Below, piece by piece: positions 13,522 to 21,738 of a stretch of 47,116 nucleotides of DNA. The notes beneath the pieces were generated by a model. That model saw nothing but the letters and a program-made list of their open reading frames with translations, searched no databases and was not told the origin of the DNA. The stretch lies in the NCBI RefSeq assembly GCF_000264295.1, contig NZ_AJXT01000041.1:1-47116 (forward strand). Direction: 5' to 3'. The position numbers and the translations under genes are program-made. Numbering within the stretch: position 1 is the first letter of the stretch; the number at the start of each line of letters is the position of its first letter. The DNA comes from Rhodanobacter spathiphylli B39 (GTDB lineage: Bacteria; Pseudomonadota; Gammaproteobacteria; Xanthomonadales; Rhodanobacteraceae).

Positions 13522-14193
13522 TCACGCCATCCAGAAGAACACCGCCGTCATCCGCTTGGTCGCCAGCTCCTGTCCCCAGTACGCACTGGCGCTATGGATC
13601 AGGTTGGCCTTGTAGACCAGCAGCCGGTTGTAGCGATGATCCACCCGCACGTCCTCGACAAAGGCATTCGGTTGCACGAAGCGATTGCCCAGGGCTTCGG
13701 CAAGATTCCGATGCGGCGGCATCACGATGTTCCCGCCCAGCTGGCCACCGGGCATGCGCTGGCGAAAGAAGCTGGTGCCGCAATGTGCAGGCACGTCGGG
13801 ATTCAGATAGAGCACCGCCGCGTAGCGGCACAGATTCGTCGAATCGGTGTGCGGCTTGACGGCACCCTCGACCGAACCGACCACCTGCACGCAGTTGTGG
13901 TTGAGCCGCAGGCCGGCCTCGGTCTGCTCGACCCAGAGTTTCTTCGCGCCGGTCAACTCGCATACCCGCGCGTCGAGCGCGGCCAGTTCGTCGTCCAGCA
14001 GGGCGGGAATCGCCCGCATCCCCGGCCATACCTCGCCGGTGTACGGATAGCCCATTTCCCAGTCGGTCTTGGCCAGGCAGCGCGCGCGCACTTCGGCGGC
14101 ATTCGGCAACACGTCGTCGACCACCCAGTAATCGCGGCCTTCGACGGGCTTGCGGTAGGGCAGCGGTCGCATCTGGGTGGGGAACAGTGACAT
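13522..14193 (-). CDS. DUF6445-like, probable 2OG-Fe(II) oxygenase-fold protein
   Basis: A 223-aa protein with features of a prolyl-hydroxylase-like double-stranded beta helix. An iron triad is visible as His115/Asp117 (KPHTDST) and His200 (NLIHSASAYWG), with Arg214 (KRMTAVFFW) as the likely 2-oxoglutarate contact. The N-terminus (YWVVDDVLPN) also fits this class. The closest family I can name is DUF6445; its substrate is unknown. It is convergent with the IPNS-type gene and 70 nt downstream of the SDR gene on the same strand. Upstream sequence gives no strong ribosome site. Confidence 0.7.
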   Translation of the reverse strand: MSLFPTQMRPLPYRKPVEGRDYWVVDDVLPNAAEVRARCLAKTDWEMGYPYTGEVWPGMRAIPALLDDELAALDARVCELTGAKKLWVEQTEAGLRLNHNCVQVVGSVEGAVKPHTDSTNLCRYAAVLYLNPDVPAHCGTSFFRQRMPGGQLGGNIVMPPHRNLAEALGNRFVQPNAFVEDVRVDHRYNRLLVYKANLIHSASAYWGQELATKRMTAVFFWMA

Positions 14194-14263
14194 GGTGGGA
14201 AGCCGGTGGCGAGCGTGGGTTCAACAACAAGGTACGGCGCGGAGCGTGCCTGCGTAACGCGCT

Positions 14264-15070
14264 CTACACCTGGGTATTCCGGTAACGCTTCGACTCCCGC
14301 GCCGAGAGCCACATGGCCAGTCGATCCGGCATCAGCTGGACGACCCGCTTGATGGTGCGATTCACCCGACCGGGAATGTACACGGCATCACCGCGCTCGA
14401 CGGCGGCAATGCCCTGGCGCACCACTTCTCCGGCGGTGAGCCACATGAAGCCGGGCAACTTGTCCATCTTGTCGCGAGTGCCGGTGACGTCATGGAATTC
14501 GGACCAGGTGAACCCGGGGCACAAGGCGCTGACGTGCACGCCGGCAGCCTGGTTTTCCAGGCATAGCGATTGCGAGAACTTGATGAGATAGGCCTTGCTG
14601 GCTGCGTACAAGGTGTGTCCCGCCGGGCCCGGCACATGTCCGGCCAGGGAGGCGACGTTGATGATGCGGCCGTGGCCGCGTTCGCGCATGCCGGGCAGCA
14701 CCCGCCAGGCCAGTTCGGTGGGCGCGGTCATCAGCACCTGAAGAAAGTCGGCATGGGTATTCCAATCGTTGGCAACGAAGGTGCCCGGCACGCCGTAGCC
14801 GGCATTGTTGATCAGCCAGTCCACCTGCAGGCCGCGTTGCTCCAGCGCTTCGAACAGCCGCTGCGGCGCCGCTGGATCGGCAAGGTCGAATGGCAGCACG
14901 GTGATGTCGACGGCGTGGGCTGCGCGCAGCTCGACGGCGAGCGCTTCCATCCGTTCGGCCCGGCGCGCGGTGAGCACCAGGTCGTGCCCCAGGGCCGCGA
15001 GCTGGCGGGCGAACTCGGCACCAATGCCGGAAGAAGCGCCGGTGATCAGGCTGAGCGGGCGACGGGTCAT
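14264..15070 (-). CDS. SDR-family short-chain dehydrogenase/reductase
   Basis: A 268-aa classical SDR. The NAD(P)-binding motif is TGASSGIG (10-17), NNAG lies at 88-91, and the catalytic Ser141, Tyr155 and Lys159 are in NVAS and YAASK. TARRAER after the second strand, with basic residues, suggests NADP preference. The C-terminal tail (KRVVQLMPDRLAMWLSA) is amphipathic, as in DltE/YqjQ-like SDRs, so membrane association is possible. The start at 15070 has AGGAA 9 nt upstream, and the longer reading to 15100 is less likely. The substrate is not predictable. Confidence 0.9.
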   Translation of the reverse strand: MTRRPLSLITGASSGIGAEFARQLAALGHDLVLTARRAERMEALAVELRAAHAVDITVLPFDLADPAAPQRLFEALEQRGLQVDWLINNAGYGVPGTFVANDWNTHADFLQVLMTAPTELAWRVLPGMRERGHGRIINVASLAGHVPGPAGHTLYAASKAYLIKFSQSLCLENQAAGVHVSALCPGFTWSEFHDVTGTRDKMDKLPGFMWLTAGEVVRQGIAAVERGDAVYIPGRVNRTIKRVVQLMPDRLAMWLSARESKRYRNTQV

Positions 15071-15198
15071 CGTGCGTGATTCCTGCGGGTGGATCGTCAT
15101 TCTTGACTGCGCGGGTCGGGCGGCGCCAGTGGCAGGCTCGTTTGCCGTTCCTCCGACCCCTCGGTAAGCTTGCGGTTTGATCGCAGCAGAAGCAGACC

Positions 15199-15966
15199 AT
15201 GCGCAAGAAATTCGTCGCCGGCAACTGGAAGATGCACGGCAGTCGCTCGATGGCCAAGGCTCTCGTGGCAGACATCGCCGCCGACATGCCGGGCGATATC
15301 GATGTCGCGGTGTTTCCGCCGTTCCCCTACGTGGCCGAGCTGGCCGCGCAGCAGGCCGACTCCGGCTTGCGGGTGGGTGCGCAGGACGTCAGCGCACACG
15401 AGGGGCAGGGCGCGTATACCGGCGAAGTGTCGGCCGCGATGCTGGCCGACATCGGTGCGCGATGGGTACTGGTCGGCCACTCGGAACGCCGTCAGTACCA
15501 CCATGAAAGCGACGAGCTGGTGGCGCACAAATTTGCCGCTGCCCGGGCCGGCGGCCTGACCCCGATCCTGTGCGTGGGTGAAACGCTGGAGCAGCGTGAA
15601 GCAGGCGAGACCGAGGCGGTCATCGAGCGCCAGCTGCAGGCCGTGCTCGCGCTCAATGGCGTGGCCAGTTTCGACACCGCGGTCATCGCCTATGAACCGG
15701 TCTGGGCGATCGGCACCGGCCGGACCGCGAGCCCGGAGCAGGCGCAGCAGGTGCACGCCTTCATCCGTAGCCAACTGGAAAAGGAAGATGTTATGATTGC
15801 CCGTCTGACCCGGCTGCTTTACGGCGGCAGTGTCAAGGCGGCCAATGCCGCTGAATTGTTCGCGCAGGCGGACGTGGATGGGGGGCTGATCGGCGGTGCC
15901 TCCCTGACTGCATCCGACTTCCTTGGAATCTGCGCCGCGGCGCATCAGGCGTCACAGGCCCAATAG
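15199..15966 (+). CDS. tpiA: Triosephosphate isomerase
   Basis: Interconverts dihydroxyacetone phosphate and glyceraldehyde-3-phosphate in glycolysis and gluconeogenesis. The 255-aa barrel carries Asn9/Lys11 (AGNWKMH), the electrophile His94 (LVGHSERR), the catalytic base Glu166 (AYEPVWAIGTGRTAS, with the flexible lid) and the phosphate loop LYGGSVK. secG follows after 7 nt, an arrangement common in Xanthomonadales. Confidence 0.98.
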   Translation: MRKKFVAGNWKMHGSRSMAKALVADIAADMPGDIDVAVFPPFPYVAELAAQQADSGLRVGAQDVSAHEGQGAYTGEVSAAMLADIGARWVLVGHSERRQYHHESDELVAHKFAAARAGGLTPILCVGETLEQREAGETEAVIERQLQAVLALNGVASFDTAVIAYEPVWAIGTGRTASPEQAQQVHAFIRSQLEKEDVMIARLTRLLYGGSVKAANAAELFAQADVDGGLIGGASLTASDFLGICAAAHQASQAQ

Positions 15967-15973
15967 AAACCTT

Positions 15974-16435
15974 ATGTTCGTCATTTTCAGCGTGTTCTAC
16001 ATTCTGATCGCAGCGGCGATGATCGTGCTGATCCTGCTGCAGAACGGAGCGGGTGCGGACGCCGGTTCCGGTTTCGGCGGTGGTGCCTCGGCCACGGTTT
16101 TCGGTGCGCGCGGTTCGTCCACGTTCCTGACCCGTGCCACGAGCGTGCTCGCAGCCCTGTTTTTCCTGCTCAGCCTGGCGATGGGCGTGTATCTGAATGA
16201 CAACGGCGCACCCAAGGCCAAGGCACAGGATCTTGGCGTGATGTCATCGTTGTCCGAGAAGCCGGCAGCCACCAACGCTGCCCCGGCCAAGCCCGCCGCG
16301 GGCTCGGAAATTCCGGCAGCCGTGCCTGCTTCAACCAACAACGCCGTACCGGCAGCTCAGCCGGCGGCAACCCCCGCTCCGACCCAAAGTCAGGGCGAGG
16401 TACCGGCAGCCACCGAGCCGCCGGTAAAGCACTAG
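15974..16435 (+). CDS. secG: Preprotein translocase subunit SecG
   Basis: An inner-membrane subunit of the SecYEG translocon. The 153-aa product has two membrane segments (about residues 4-20 and 52-72) separated by the family's Gly-rich cytoplasmic loop (LLQNGAGADAGSGFGGG, then TVFGARGSSTFLTRAT). A long Ala/Pro-rich C-terminal tail of about 75 residues goes well beyond the 110-aa E. coli protein, and similar low-complexity tails are common in this order. It is co-transcribed with tpiA, and tRNA-Leu follows 11 nt after the stop. Confidence 0.95.
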   Translation: MFVIFSVFYILIAAAMIVLILLQNGAGADAGSGFGGGASATVFGARGSSTFLTRATSVLAALFFLLSLAMGVYLNDNGAPKAKAQDLGVMSSLSEKPAATNAAPAKPAAGSEIPAAVPASTNNAVPAAQPAATPAPTQSQGEVPAATEPPVKH

Positions 16436-16446
16436 GCAACACACCT

Positions 16447-16531
16447 GCCCAGGTGGCGGAACTGGTAGACGCACTACCTTGAGGTGGTAGCGACGCAAGT
16501 CGTAGGGGTTCGAGTCCCCTCTTGGGCACCA
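16447..16531 (+). tRNA. tRNA-Leu (GAG anticodon)
   Basis: The sequence folds as a class II tRNA with a 7-bp acceptor stem (GCCCAGG with CTTGGGC), anticodon stem CTACC/GGTAG, loop TTGAGGT with anticodon GAG at 16481-16483, a short variable arm, the T-loop GGTTCGAGTCC and an encoded CCA at 16529-16531. secG-tRNA-Leu(GAG) linkage is conserved in many gammaproteobacteria. Confidence 0.97.
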
Positions 16532-16539
16532 TTACACTG

Positions 16540-16568
16540 TTTCAGGACGTCCGATAGAGTCCGAAACA
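16540..16568. other. Possible integrase attachment-like sequence 3' of tRNA-Leu
   Basis: Just after the tRNA CCA there is a short motif with GTCCGA at 16549-16554 and again at 16559-16564, inside an imperfect inverted arrangement TTTCaGGAC ... GTCCGAAA. Similar GTCCGAAA-type cores occur next to tRNA genes used by tyrosine integrases. No integrase or second copy is present in the window, so this is only a candidate unoccupied site. Confidence 0.3.
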
Positions 16569-16575
16569 CACAACG

Positions 16576-16601
16576 AAACCCGCTATTTCGCGGGTTTTTT
16601 T
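16576..16601 (+). terminator. Rho-independent terminator of tpiA-secG-tRNA-Leu
   Basis: An 8-bp stem AAACCCGC/GCGGGTTT (16576-16583 and 16590-16597) with a 6-nt loop is followed by an uninterrupted T tract to 16601, a textbook intrinsic terminator for the operon ending in the tRNA. Confidence 0.93.
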
Positions 16602-16652
16602 GTGCCTGAGCGTCCGGTCATGTCGGTCCCCAAGACATCCGGCTCAATGCGA

Positions 16653-16748
16653 TCATGACGCAACCACTTTGACCATGGCGATGGCCAGCCCTGCCAAGGC
16701 ACCTGCGATCTGCGTCCAGCAAACGCAGCCGAGCCGGAACGTCCACAT
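16653..16748 (-). CDS. Possible 31-aa membrane microprotein
   Basis: A tiny open frame starts with ATG two nucleotides after the stop of the phospholipase D-family gene upstream of it on the minus strand. The predicted peptide has a short basic N-terminus and one hydrophobic segment (IAGALAGLAIAMVKVV), so it would span the membrane once. No separate ribosome site is visible; it would need coupling to the upstream gene. It may equally be chance sequence or a remnant of a longer protein. Confidence 0.25.
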   Translation of the reverse strand: MWTFRLGCVCWTQIAGALAGLAIAMVKVVAS

Positions 16749-16750
16749 GC

Positions 16751-18316
16751 TCAGAGGAGGCTCTCCAGCGGCAACAGCTTGAGCATCTGCACTTCGACCC
16801 GGCGGCTGGTGGTGACACCCGGGTCGTGGTCGTAGGTCACCGGCTTGCCATGTTCGGTGGCCTGCCATTGCATGACGCCTTGCGCCGAGCCGTCGACTTT
16901 CAGCGACAGGTGGTAGGCGTATTCGGGCAACGTGGCGGTGTCGAAGAACTCGGTCACCGCGGCGGCCAGCGGCGGGCAGTCGACGATGATCCCCATTTCG
17001 GTATTGAGCAGTTTCGAGCGCGCGTCCATGTTCATCGAGCCGATGAACACCTTCTGTCGATCCACCACGATGGCCTTGGCGTGCAGGCTGACGCCGGACG
17101 AGGTGCCACCGGAGGTCGCCGGCTGCGGTGCGCCCGCGGCCGGTTGCAGTTCGAACAGTTGCACGCCGCTTTCCAGCAGCGGGCGGCGATAGCGCGAGTA
17201 GCCCGAATACACGATCGGCTCGTCGTTGGAGGCGAGCGAATTGGTCAGCACCTTGACCTTCACGCCGCGCCTGGCCAGCGCTTCCAGGTACGCCGTGCCG
17301 CGTTCGCCGGGAATGAAGTAGGGCGAGATCAGCAGCAGTTCGTGCTGCGCGGCATCGGTCATCGCCTCGATGTCCGGACCGATGCGCAATTGCGGCTGGT
17401 CGGGACCGGCCTCGATCTTGGACGGCTGGTCAGCCACCAGCGTGGCCGGGCCCCAGAACCAGTTGCCCGGGCGATCGGCGGATGCGCCGTGGGGCAGGTT
17501 GTCCAGCGTCGCCTGTGCATAATCCGATTGCGCGAACGCCCGTGCATCGTGGGCCAGCTCGATACGCAGTTTCGCCAGGTCGTAGTGGTCGGCGTGCTTG
17601 CCGTGGAACGCCTTGACCGGATAGGCCGCGTCGCAGTTCCAGTATTCGTCGAAGGCGTGCGAGGCCTGGTTCACCACCGGGCCGATCGCGACCAGGTCGA
17701 GGTCACGGAAGTTGGTATCTTCGCCAGCGTCGAAGTACGCGTCACCGATATTGCGCCCGCCCACGATCGCCACGTTGCCGTCGGCAATGAACGACTTGTT
17801 GTGCATGCGGCGGTTGAGCCGGTGCGTGTCGAGCAGGAACTGGGTGGCCTTGGACAGCAGCGACGGGCTCTTCGTCGCAAACGGATTGAACAGGCGCACT
17901 TCGATGTTCGGATGGGTGTCCAGTGCATCGAACAGGTCGATCGCCTGGCTGGCGTTGATGTCGTCCACCAGCAGGCGCACGCGCACGCCGCGATCGGCCG
18001 CGGCCAGCAGTCGCTGCGCCATCAGTCGTCCGGTCGCGTCGTTGTCGAAGATGTAGTACTGCAGGTCGAGCGAGCGCTGCGCATGGTCGGCCAGCGCCAC
18101 CCGGCTCATCAGCGCATTGGTGCTGCGCATCAGCAGGCGGAAGCCGGACTGGTCCCGGTGCCGATCGGCTTCGCCGTGCACGTAGCGCGCAGCGGGCGTG
18201 CCCATGGCCGGCGGCAAGGCCGTCGACACCGGCTTGACCACCGGCGCCGGTGGCGAGCAGGCCGCCAGCGCCAGGCCGAGCATCGTCGATCCGACCACCT
18301 TGATGAGATGCCGCAT
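16751..18316 (-). CDS. Phospholipase D-family lipoprotein (cardiolipin synthase-like)
   Basis: A 521-aa protein with two HKD phosphodiesterase motifs: His172/Lys174/Asp179 (MHNKSFIADG, followed by GGRNIGD) and His412/Lys414/Asp419 (LHAKAIVVDR, followed by GSMNMDARS). This is the pattern of bacterial cardiolipin synthases and related phosphatidyltransferases. The N-terminus carries a lipoprotein signal with lipobox LALAAC (Cys20), followed by Ser, so the enzyme is predicted to be lipid-anchored on the periplasmic side and possibly sorted to the outer membrane. Classical ClsA instead has two membrane helices. The start is ATG 18316; an in-frame GTG lies at 18322. Downstream is the tRNA-Leu terminator region. 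Confidence 0.87.
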   Translation of the reverse strand: MRHLIKVVGSTMLGLALAACSPPAPVVKPVSTALPPAMGTPAARYVHGEADRHRDQSGFRLLMRSTNALMSRVALADHAQRSLDLQYYIFDNDATGRLMAQRLLAAADRGVRVRLLVDDINASQAIDLFDALDTHPNIEVRLFNPFATKSPSLLSKATQFLLDTHRLNRRMHNKSFIADGNVAIVGGRNIGDAYFDAGEDTNFRDLDLVAIGPVVNQASHAFDEYWNCDAAYPVKAFHGKHADHYDLAKLRIELAHDARAFAQSDYAQATLDNLPHGASADRPGNWFWGPATLVADQPSKIEAGPDQPQLRIGPDIEAMTDAAQHELLLISPYFIPGERGTAYLEALARRGVKVKVLTNSLASNDEPIVYSGYSRYRRPLLESGVQLFELQPAAGAPQPATSGGTSSGVSLHAKAIVVDRQKVFIGSMNMDARSKLLNTEMGIIVDCPPLAAAVTEFFDTATLPEYAYHLSLKVDGSAQGVMQWQATEHGKPVTYDHDPGVTTSRRVEVQMLKLLPLESLL

Positions 18317-18458
18317 GTCCACCTGCCTTTCCGCCGCGGGCCGATGCCGGCTTCCCGGCGATGGTTCGTAACCGGTCTACTGTGCGAAAGGGGCCGTGAA
18401 TTCCGCGCGACTGGCGCGCTGCGCCGCTGCGGGCCGGCTGCGGGCCATCATGAACAGC

Positions 18459-18494
18459 GAGCGGAACGACGCGGTTGCCCGCGCCGTTCCGCTC
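18459..18494 (-). terminator. Hairpin downstream of the autotransporter gene
   Basis: A 10-bp inverted repeat (18459-18468 with 18485-18494) with a smaller internal stem (GCGG/CCGC) lies 15 nt past the stop of the minus-strand YadA-like gene. There is no T tract. Position and strength suggest termination. Confidence 0.55.
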
Positions 18495-18509
18495 GTTCCG
18501 CCGAAGCGC

Positions 18510-21500
18510 TTACAGGTCGAAGCCGAAGCCTGCACCGGCGCTGGACTCACCGCGACTGAAGCTGGCGCCCAGCGAGAACGAGCCGTGGTCGCCGACGCGC
18601 TTGCCATAGCCGATCGATACCGCGCCCTGGCCACCTTGCGCGCCCATGCCGATCGCGAGGCGTCCATTCGGGCCGCTGCCGTTGGATGCATTGACCGCCA
18701 TCTGGGTCATCGCGGCACCCATCGCACCGACCTGGCTGATGCGCTTGTCGGTCTGCGCAAAGCGCCTGCCGACCTCCTGCTGGTACTGGGTGAAGCTGTC
18801 GTTCCAGGTCGCGAACCTGCTGTCGGTGTACGACTTCGAGGAGTTCAGCGTCTGCGCGGCGGTGGTATCGGCATAGGTTTCGGATGTGGCGAGGGTGGCG
18901 GCATCGCCGGCATCCATCTGCCGCTTGTTCACCGCGTCCATCGGATCGACACCGTCGGCCATGTTCTTCACCTGGGTGCCATCCGCCCCGGCCAGGGTTG
19001 CCGTCGCCTTGGCTGCGTCGTCGTACTCGACTGCCAGCGCACTGCCGCTGCCGGTGCCATCCACGCCCGGTTCCCCCTGCGGACCGGCGGGGCCTTGCGG
19101 ACCCTGCGGCCCCTGCGGACCGGCCGGACCGGCCGGACCCTGGGAGCCGGAGCCGACTTCGATGTTGTCGATCTGGTCGTGCAGACCGGTGAGTTGCGTG
19201 TCCACCGCCGCGAACGCCGAGGCCACATCGCTGAAGCTGCTGCCCTGGACGACGAAGGTCGGCGCGGTGAATACACCGCCGGTGAACGTGGCGCCGCCGC
19301 CGAACCAGTCCACGACCGAACGCAACTGCCGCACGTTGACGGCGTCGAAGTCCTCGGCTCCATCGCCCATGTGGGTGATTTGCTGCTCGCTGCCGGCGCT
19401 GCCGACGGAGATGGTGTGTTCGCGGTCGGCCACCGCACCAAAGCCGATGGCCGTGCTCTGCGTGGCATTGGCCGTGGCATTGATGCCGAACGCGGCGCTG
19501 GCCTCGGCGTTCGCATTGCTGACCAGCCCGAAGGCGACGCTGTTGTCACCGACGGCGTTGTTGAAACGGCCGAAGGCGCTGGCGTAATTGCCGGCCGTGT
19601 TCATGTCGCCGAAGGCCATGCCGGACGTGCCGCTGACGGTGTTGTTGATGCCGAAGGCCTGGGCATACATGCCGGTGGCCGTGTTGTTGTTGCCGACGGC
19701 CGTACTGAAGTCTGCCGAAGCGGTATTCCTGGTGCCCAGGGCGCTGCTCTGCCTGCCACTTGCGAGATTGTTCACGCCTGCCGCGATGGCATCCGTGCCG
19801 GTGGCCCCGTCATTGTTGTAATTGCCGGCGCTGCCATCGGCGGAATTGACGCTGAAGAAGTGCACTGGCGTGCCGCCGCCGCTGACCCCGGCAATGGCCG
19901 TGTTCAACTGGCCCAGGTTGACCGCGTCGGTTGCCTCGGTGCCGGCGGCGACATGGATGATCTGGTGTTCCACGCCAATCTGGCCCACGCTGACCGCGTA
20001 GTCGCGATCGGCGACGGCCTGGTAGCCGATGGCGGTGCTGCCGATGTTCCGTGCTTCGGACCCGAAGCCGAACGCGCTGGCGTAATCGGCGCCGGCAATA
20101 TTGCCATTGCCGAACGCGCTGCTGTAGGCGCCATCCGCACGTACGCCGGCACCCACCGCGACGGCACTTTCCCCGACGGCGATCGCGCCCCGGCTGTAGG
20201 CGTCGTTGGCGCCATCGCCATCGGTGTCGACGTCGGGCGTGGGCGTGCCTTCGGCGACGAAGAACGTGGACAGCGCCAGGCTACCCCGGCCGGTGGCCGT
20301 GCCGTGCGAGCCCAGCACCGTGCTGCTCGCGCCCATGGCGGTATTGGCCTGTCCCATCGCCACGCTCTTGTCGCCGCGCGCCCACACCGCGCCGCCCACG
20401 GCGACCGACCAGATTCCGCCGGCGACGGCACCCTCGGTACTGGCCACACAGTCGACGGTCGGACAACCCGGGTTGCCGGCGGCATCCAGATCCAGATCCA
20501 TTTCGCCATTGCCATTGAAATCGAACCAGCTCGACACCGACAAGCTCCCCATGCCGAAAGCAGAACCGCCGGCACCGAATGCCGTACTGTCGGCTGTCCA
20601 TGTCGTATTGCGATAGCCGAACACGCTGCTGCGCGGGGCATTGGCCGTGTTGCCGGTGCCGAATGAGCTGCTGGACGCGCCGCCGGCATAGTTGCCGTTG
20701 CCGAACGCGCTGCTGTCGGCGCCGTAGGCCTTGTTGTTGTAACCGTAGCCGTTGGCCCTGTCCCCCTGCACTTCGTTGACGATGCCGAAGGCGTTGGCAT
20801 TCGTGCCCTCGACTTTGCTGTTGAGGCCGAAGACGTTGTTGCCGAGCCCTTCGACATGGTTGCCGCCGCCGAAGGCGTAGTTGCTGGAGCCCAGGACCGC
20901 ATTGCCGAAGCCGAAGGCGCTGCTGTTCGGCTCAACGCTGTTGCCGACGCCAAAGGCGAGGGCGTCGGCGCCGGCGACGTTGTGGCTGCCGATGGCCATG
21001 CTGTTCTGTCCCTCGGCGCTGTTGTCCACGCCGATCGCGACGCTGTAGTTTCCCTTCGCCGCCACGCTGGCGCCCAGCGCGACCGCGCTGCTGCCAGCGG
21101 TGTAGGCCGTCTCGCTGGACGACTCATTGATGCCGTCCAGGTCCAGGTCCAGGTCGATGTCTTCGACGCCATTGCCGTTGGCGTCGTACCACCCCGCCAG
21201 TGCCGTGCTGCCAGTGCCCGCCGTGGTGGCGCGGAAGCCCAGCGCGCTGCTGGCATTGGCCGTGGCCAGGTTTCGATAGCCCAGGGCGCTGCCATGTTCG
21301 CCCTCGACCCGGTTGCTGAAGCCGAACGCGCTGCTCTCCAGCGCGGTGGCCTGGTTGAAGCCGCCGAACGCACTGCTCCATTGCCCCTGGGCGAAATTCC
21401 CCACGCCAAAGGCGCTGCCTTCGTATCCGGATGCGATGTTGTAACTGCCGAACGTGCTGCTATCGATCCCGCTGGCCATGTTCGAATGGCCGAAGGCACT

Positions 21501-21695
21501 CGTGGCGGAGGCGCAGGTTGCGTTGTCGGTGCCGCCCTCGTTTCCCTGGTCGGTCGAGGCTCCGGTCGGATTGCCGGCAGTGTCGACACAAGCCGGATCG
21601 GCGGCGAAGGCAGGAGTGGACAGCGCTGCCAACAAGGCCAGCGACAGGATGGAAGCCGCCGGCAGGCGATGGCGACGCGCAATGTGGCGATGCAT
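18510..21695 (-). CDS. YadA-like trimeric autotransporter adhesin
   Basis: A 1061-aa type Vc surface protein. The signal peptide spans residues 1-31 (basic start, cleavage after AFA). Most of the passenger is a YadA-type head: about 14-residue repeats with a SAFGxxNxAxG pattern that form a left-handed beta roll. Three neck motifs are recognisable (DAVNLGQL, DAVNVRQL, DAVNKRQM). Three Asp/Asn/Gly-rich loops (DANGNGVED, DFNGNGEMD, DVDTDGDGAND) interrupt the head and look like calcium sites. Residues about 850-884 are a collagen-like Gly-X-Y run. A coiled-coil stalk follows, and the last 77 residues are the YadA membrane anchor, ending GAGFGFDL. GAGGGG lies 6 nt before ATG 21695. It is divergent from the sigma factor gene, with a candidate promoter at 21739-21771. 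Expected roles are adhesion, aggregation or biofilm. Confidence 0.95.
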   Translation of the reverse strand: MHRHIARRHRLPAASILSLALLAALSTPAFAADPACVDTAGNPTGASTDQGNEGGTDNATCASATSAFGHSNMASGIDSSTFGSYNIASGYEGSAFGVGNFAQGQWSSAFGGFNQATALESSAFGFSNRVEGEHGSALGYRNLATANASSALGFRATTAGTGSTALAGWYDANGNGVEDIDLDLDLDGINESSSETAYTAGSSAVALGASVAAKGNYSVAIGVDNSAEGQNSMAIGSHNVAGADALAFGVGNSVEPNSSAFGFGNAVLGSSNYAFGGGNHVEGLGNNVFGLNSKVEGTNANAFGIVNEVQGDRANGYGYNNKAYGADSSAFGNGNYAGGASSSSFGTGNTANAPRSSVFGYRNTTWTADSTAFGAGGSAFGMGSLSVSSWFDFNGNGEMDLDLDAAGNPGCPTVDCVASTEGAVAGGIWSVAVGGAVWARGDKSVAMGQANTAMGASSTVLGSHGTATGRGSLALSTFFVAEGTPTPDVDTDGDGANDAYSRGAIAVGESAVAVGAGVRADGAYSSAFGNGNIAGADYASAFGFGSEARNIGSTAIGYQAVADRDYAVSVGQIGVEHQIIHVAAGTEATDAVNLGQLNTAIAGVSGGGTPVHFFSVNSADGSAGNYNNDGATGTDAIAAGVNNLASGRQSSALGTRNTASADFSTAVGNNNTATGMYAQAFGINNTVSGTSGMAFGDMNTAGNYASAFGRFNNAVGDNSVAFGLVSNANAEASAAFGINATANATQSTAIGFGAVADREHTISVGSAGSEQQITHMGDGAEDFDAVNVRQLRSVVDWFGGGATFTGGVFTAPTFVVQGSSFSDVASAFAAVDTQLTGLHDQIDNIEVGSGSQGPAGPAGPQGPQGPQGPAGPQGEPGVDGTGSGSALAVEYDDAAKATATLAGADGTQVKNMADGVDPMDAVNKRQMDAGDAATLATSETYADTTAAQTLNSSKSYTDSRFATWNDSFTQYQQEVGRRFAQTDKRISQVGAMGAAMTQMAVNASNGSGPNGRLAIGMGAQGGQGAVSIGYGKRVGDHGSFSLGASFSRGESSAGAGFGFDL

Positions 21696-21738
21696 GGTTT
21701 TCCCCTCTGGTGTCCCGGCGGACTGCCGGTCTGATTGA

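Noticed and set aside
19044..19148. Tandem GGACC/GGCCC repeats suggesting a CRISPR or satellite
   Set aside because: They are codons of the collagen-like Gly-Pro-Gln/Ala run, without spacers or direct repeats of CRISPR size.
18396..21734. Several long frames overlapping the autotransporter gene on both strands
   Set aside because: The strong codon periodicity of the repeated head sequence keeps other frames open; none has a domain or ribosome site.
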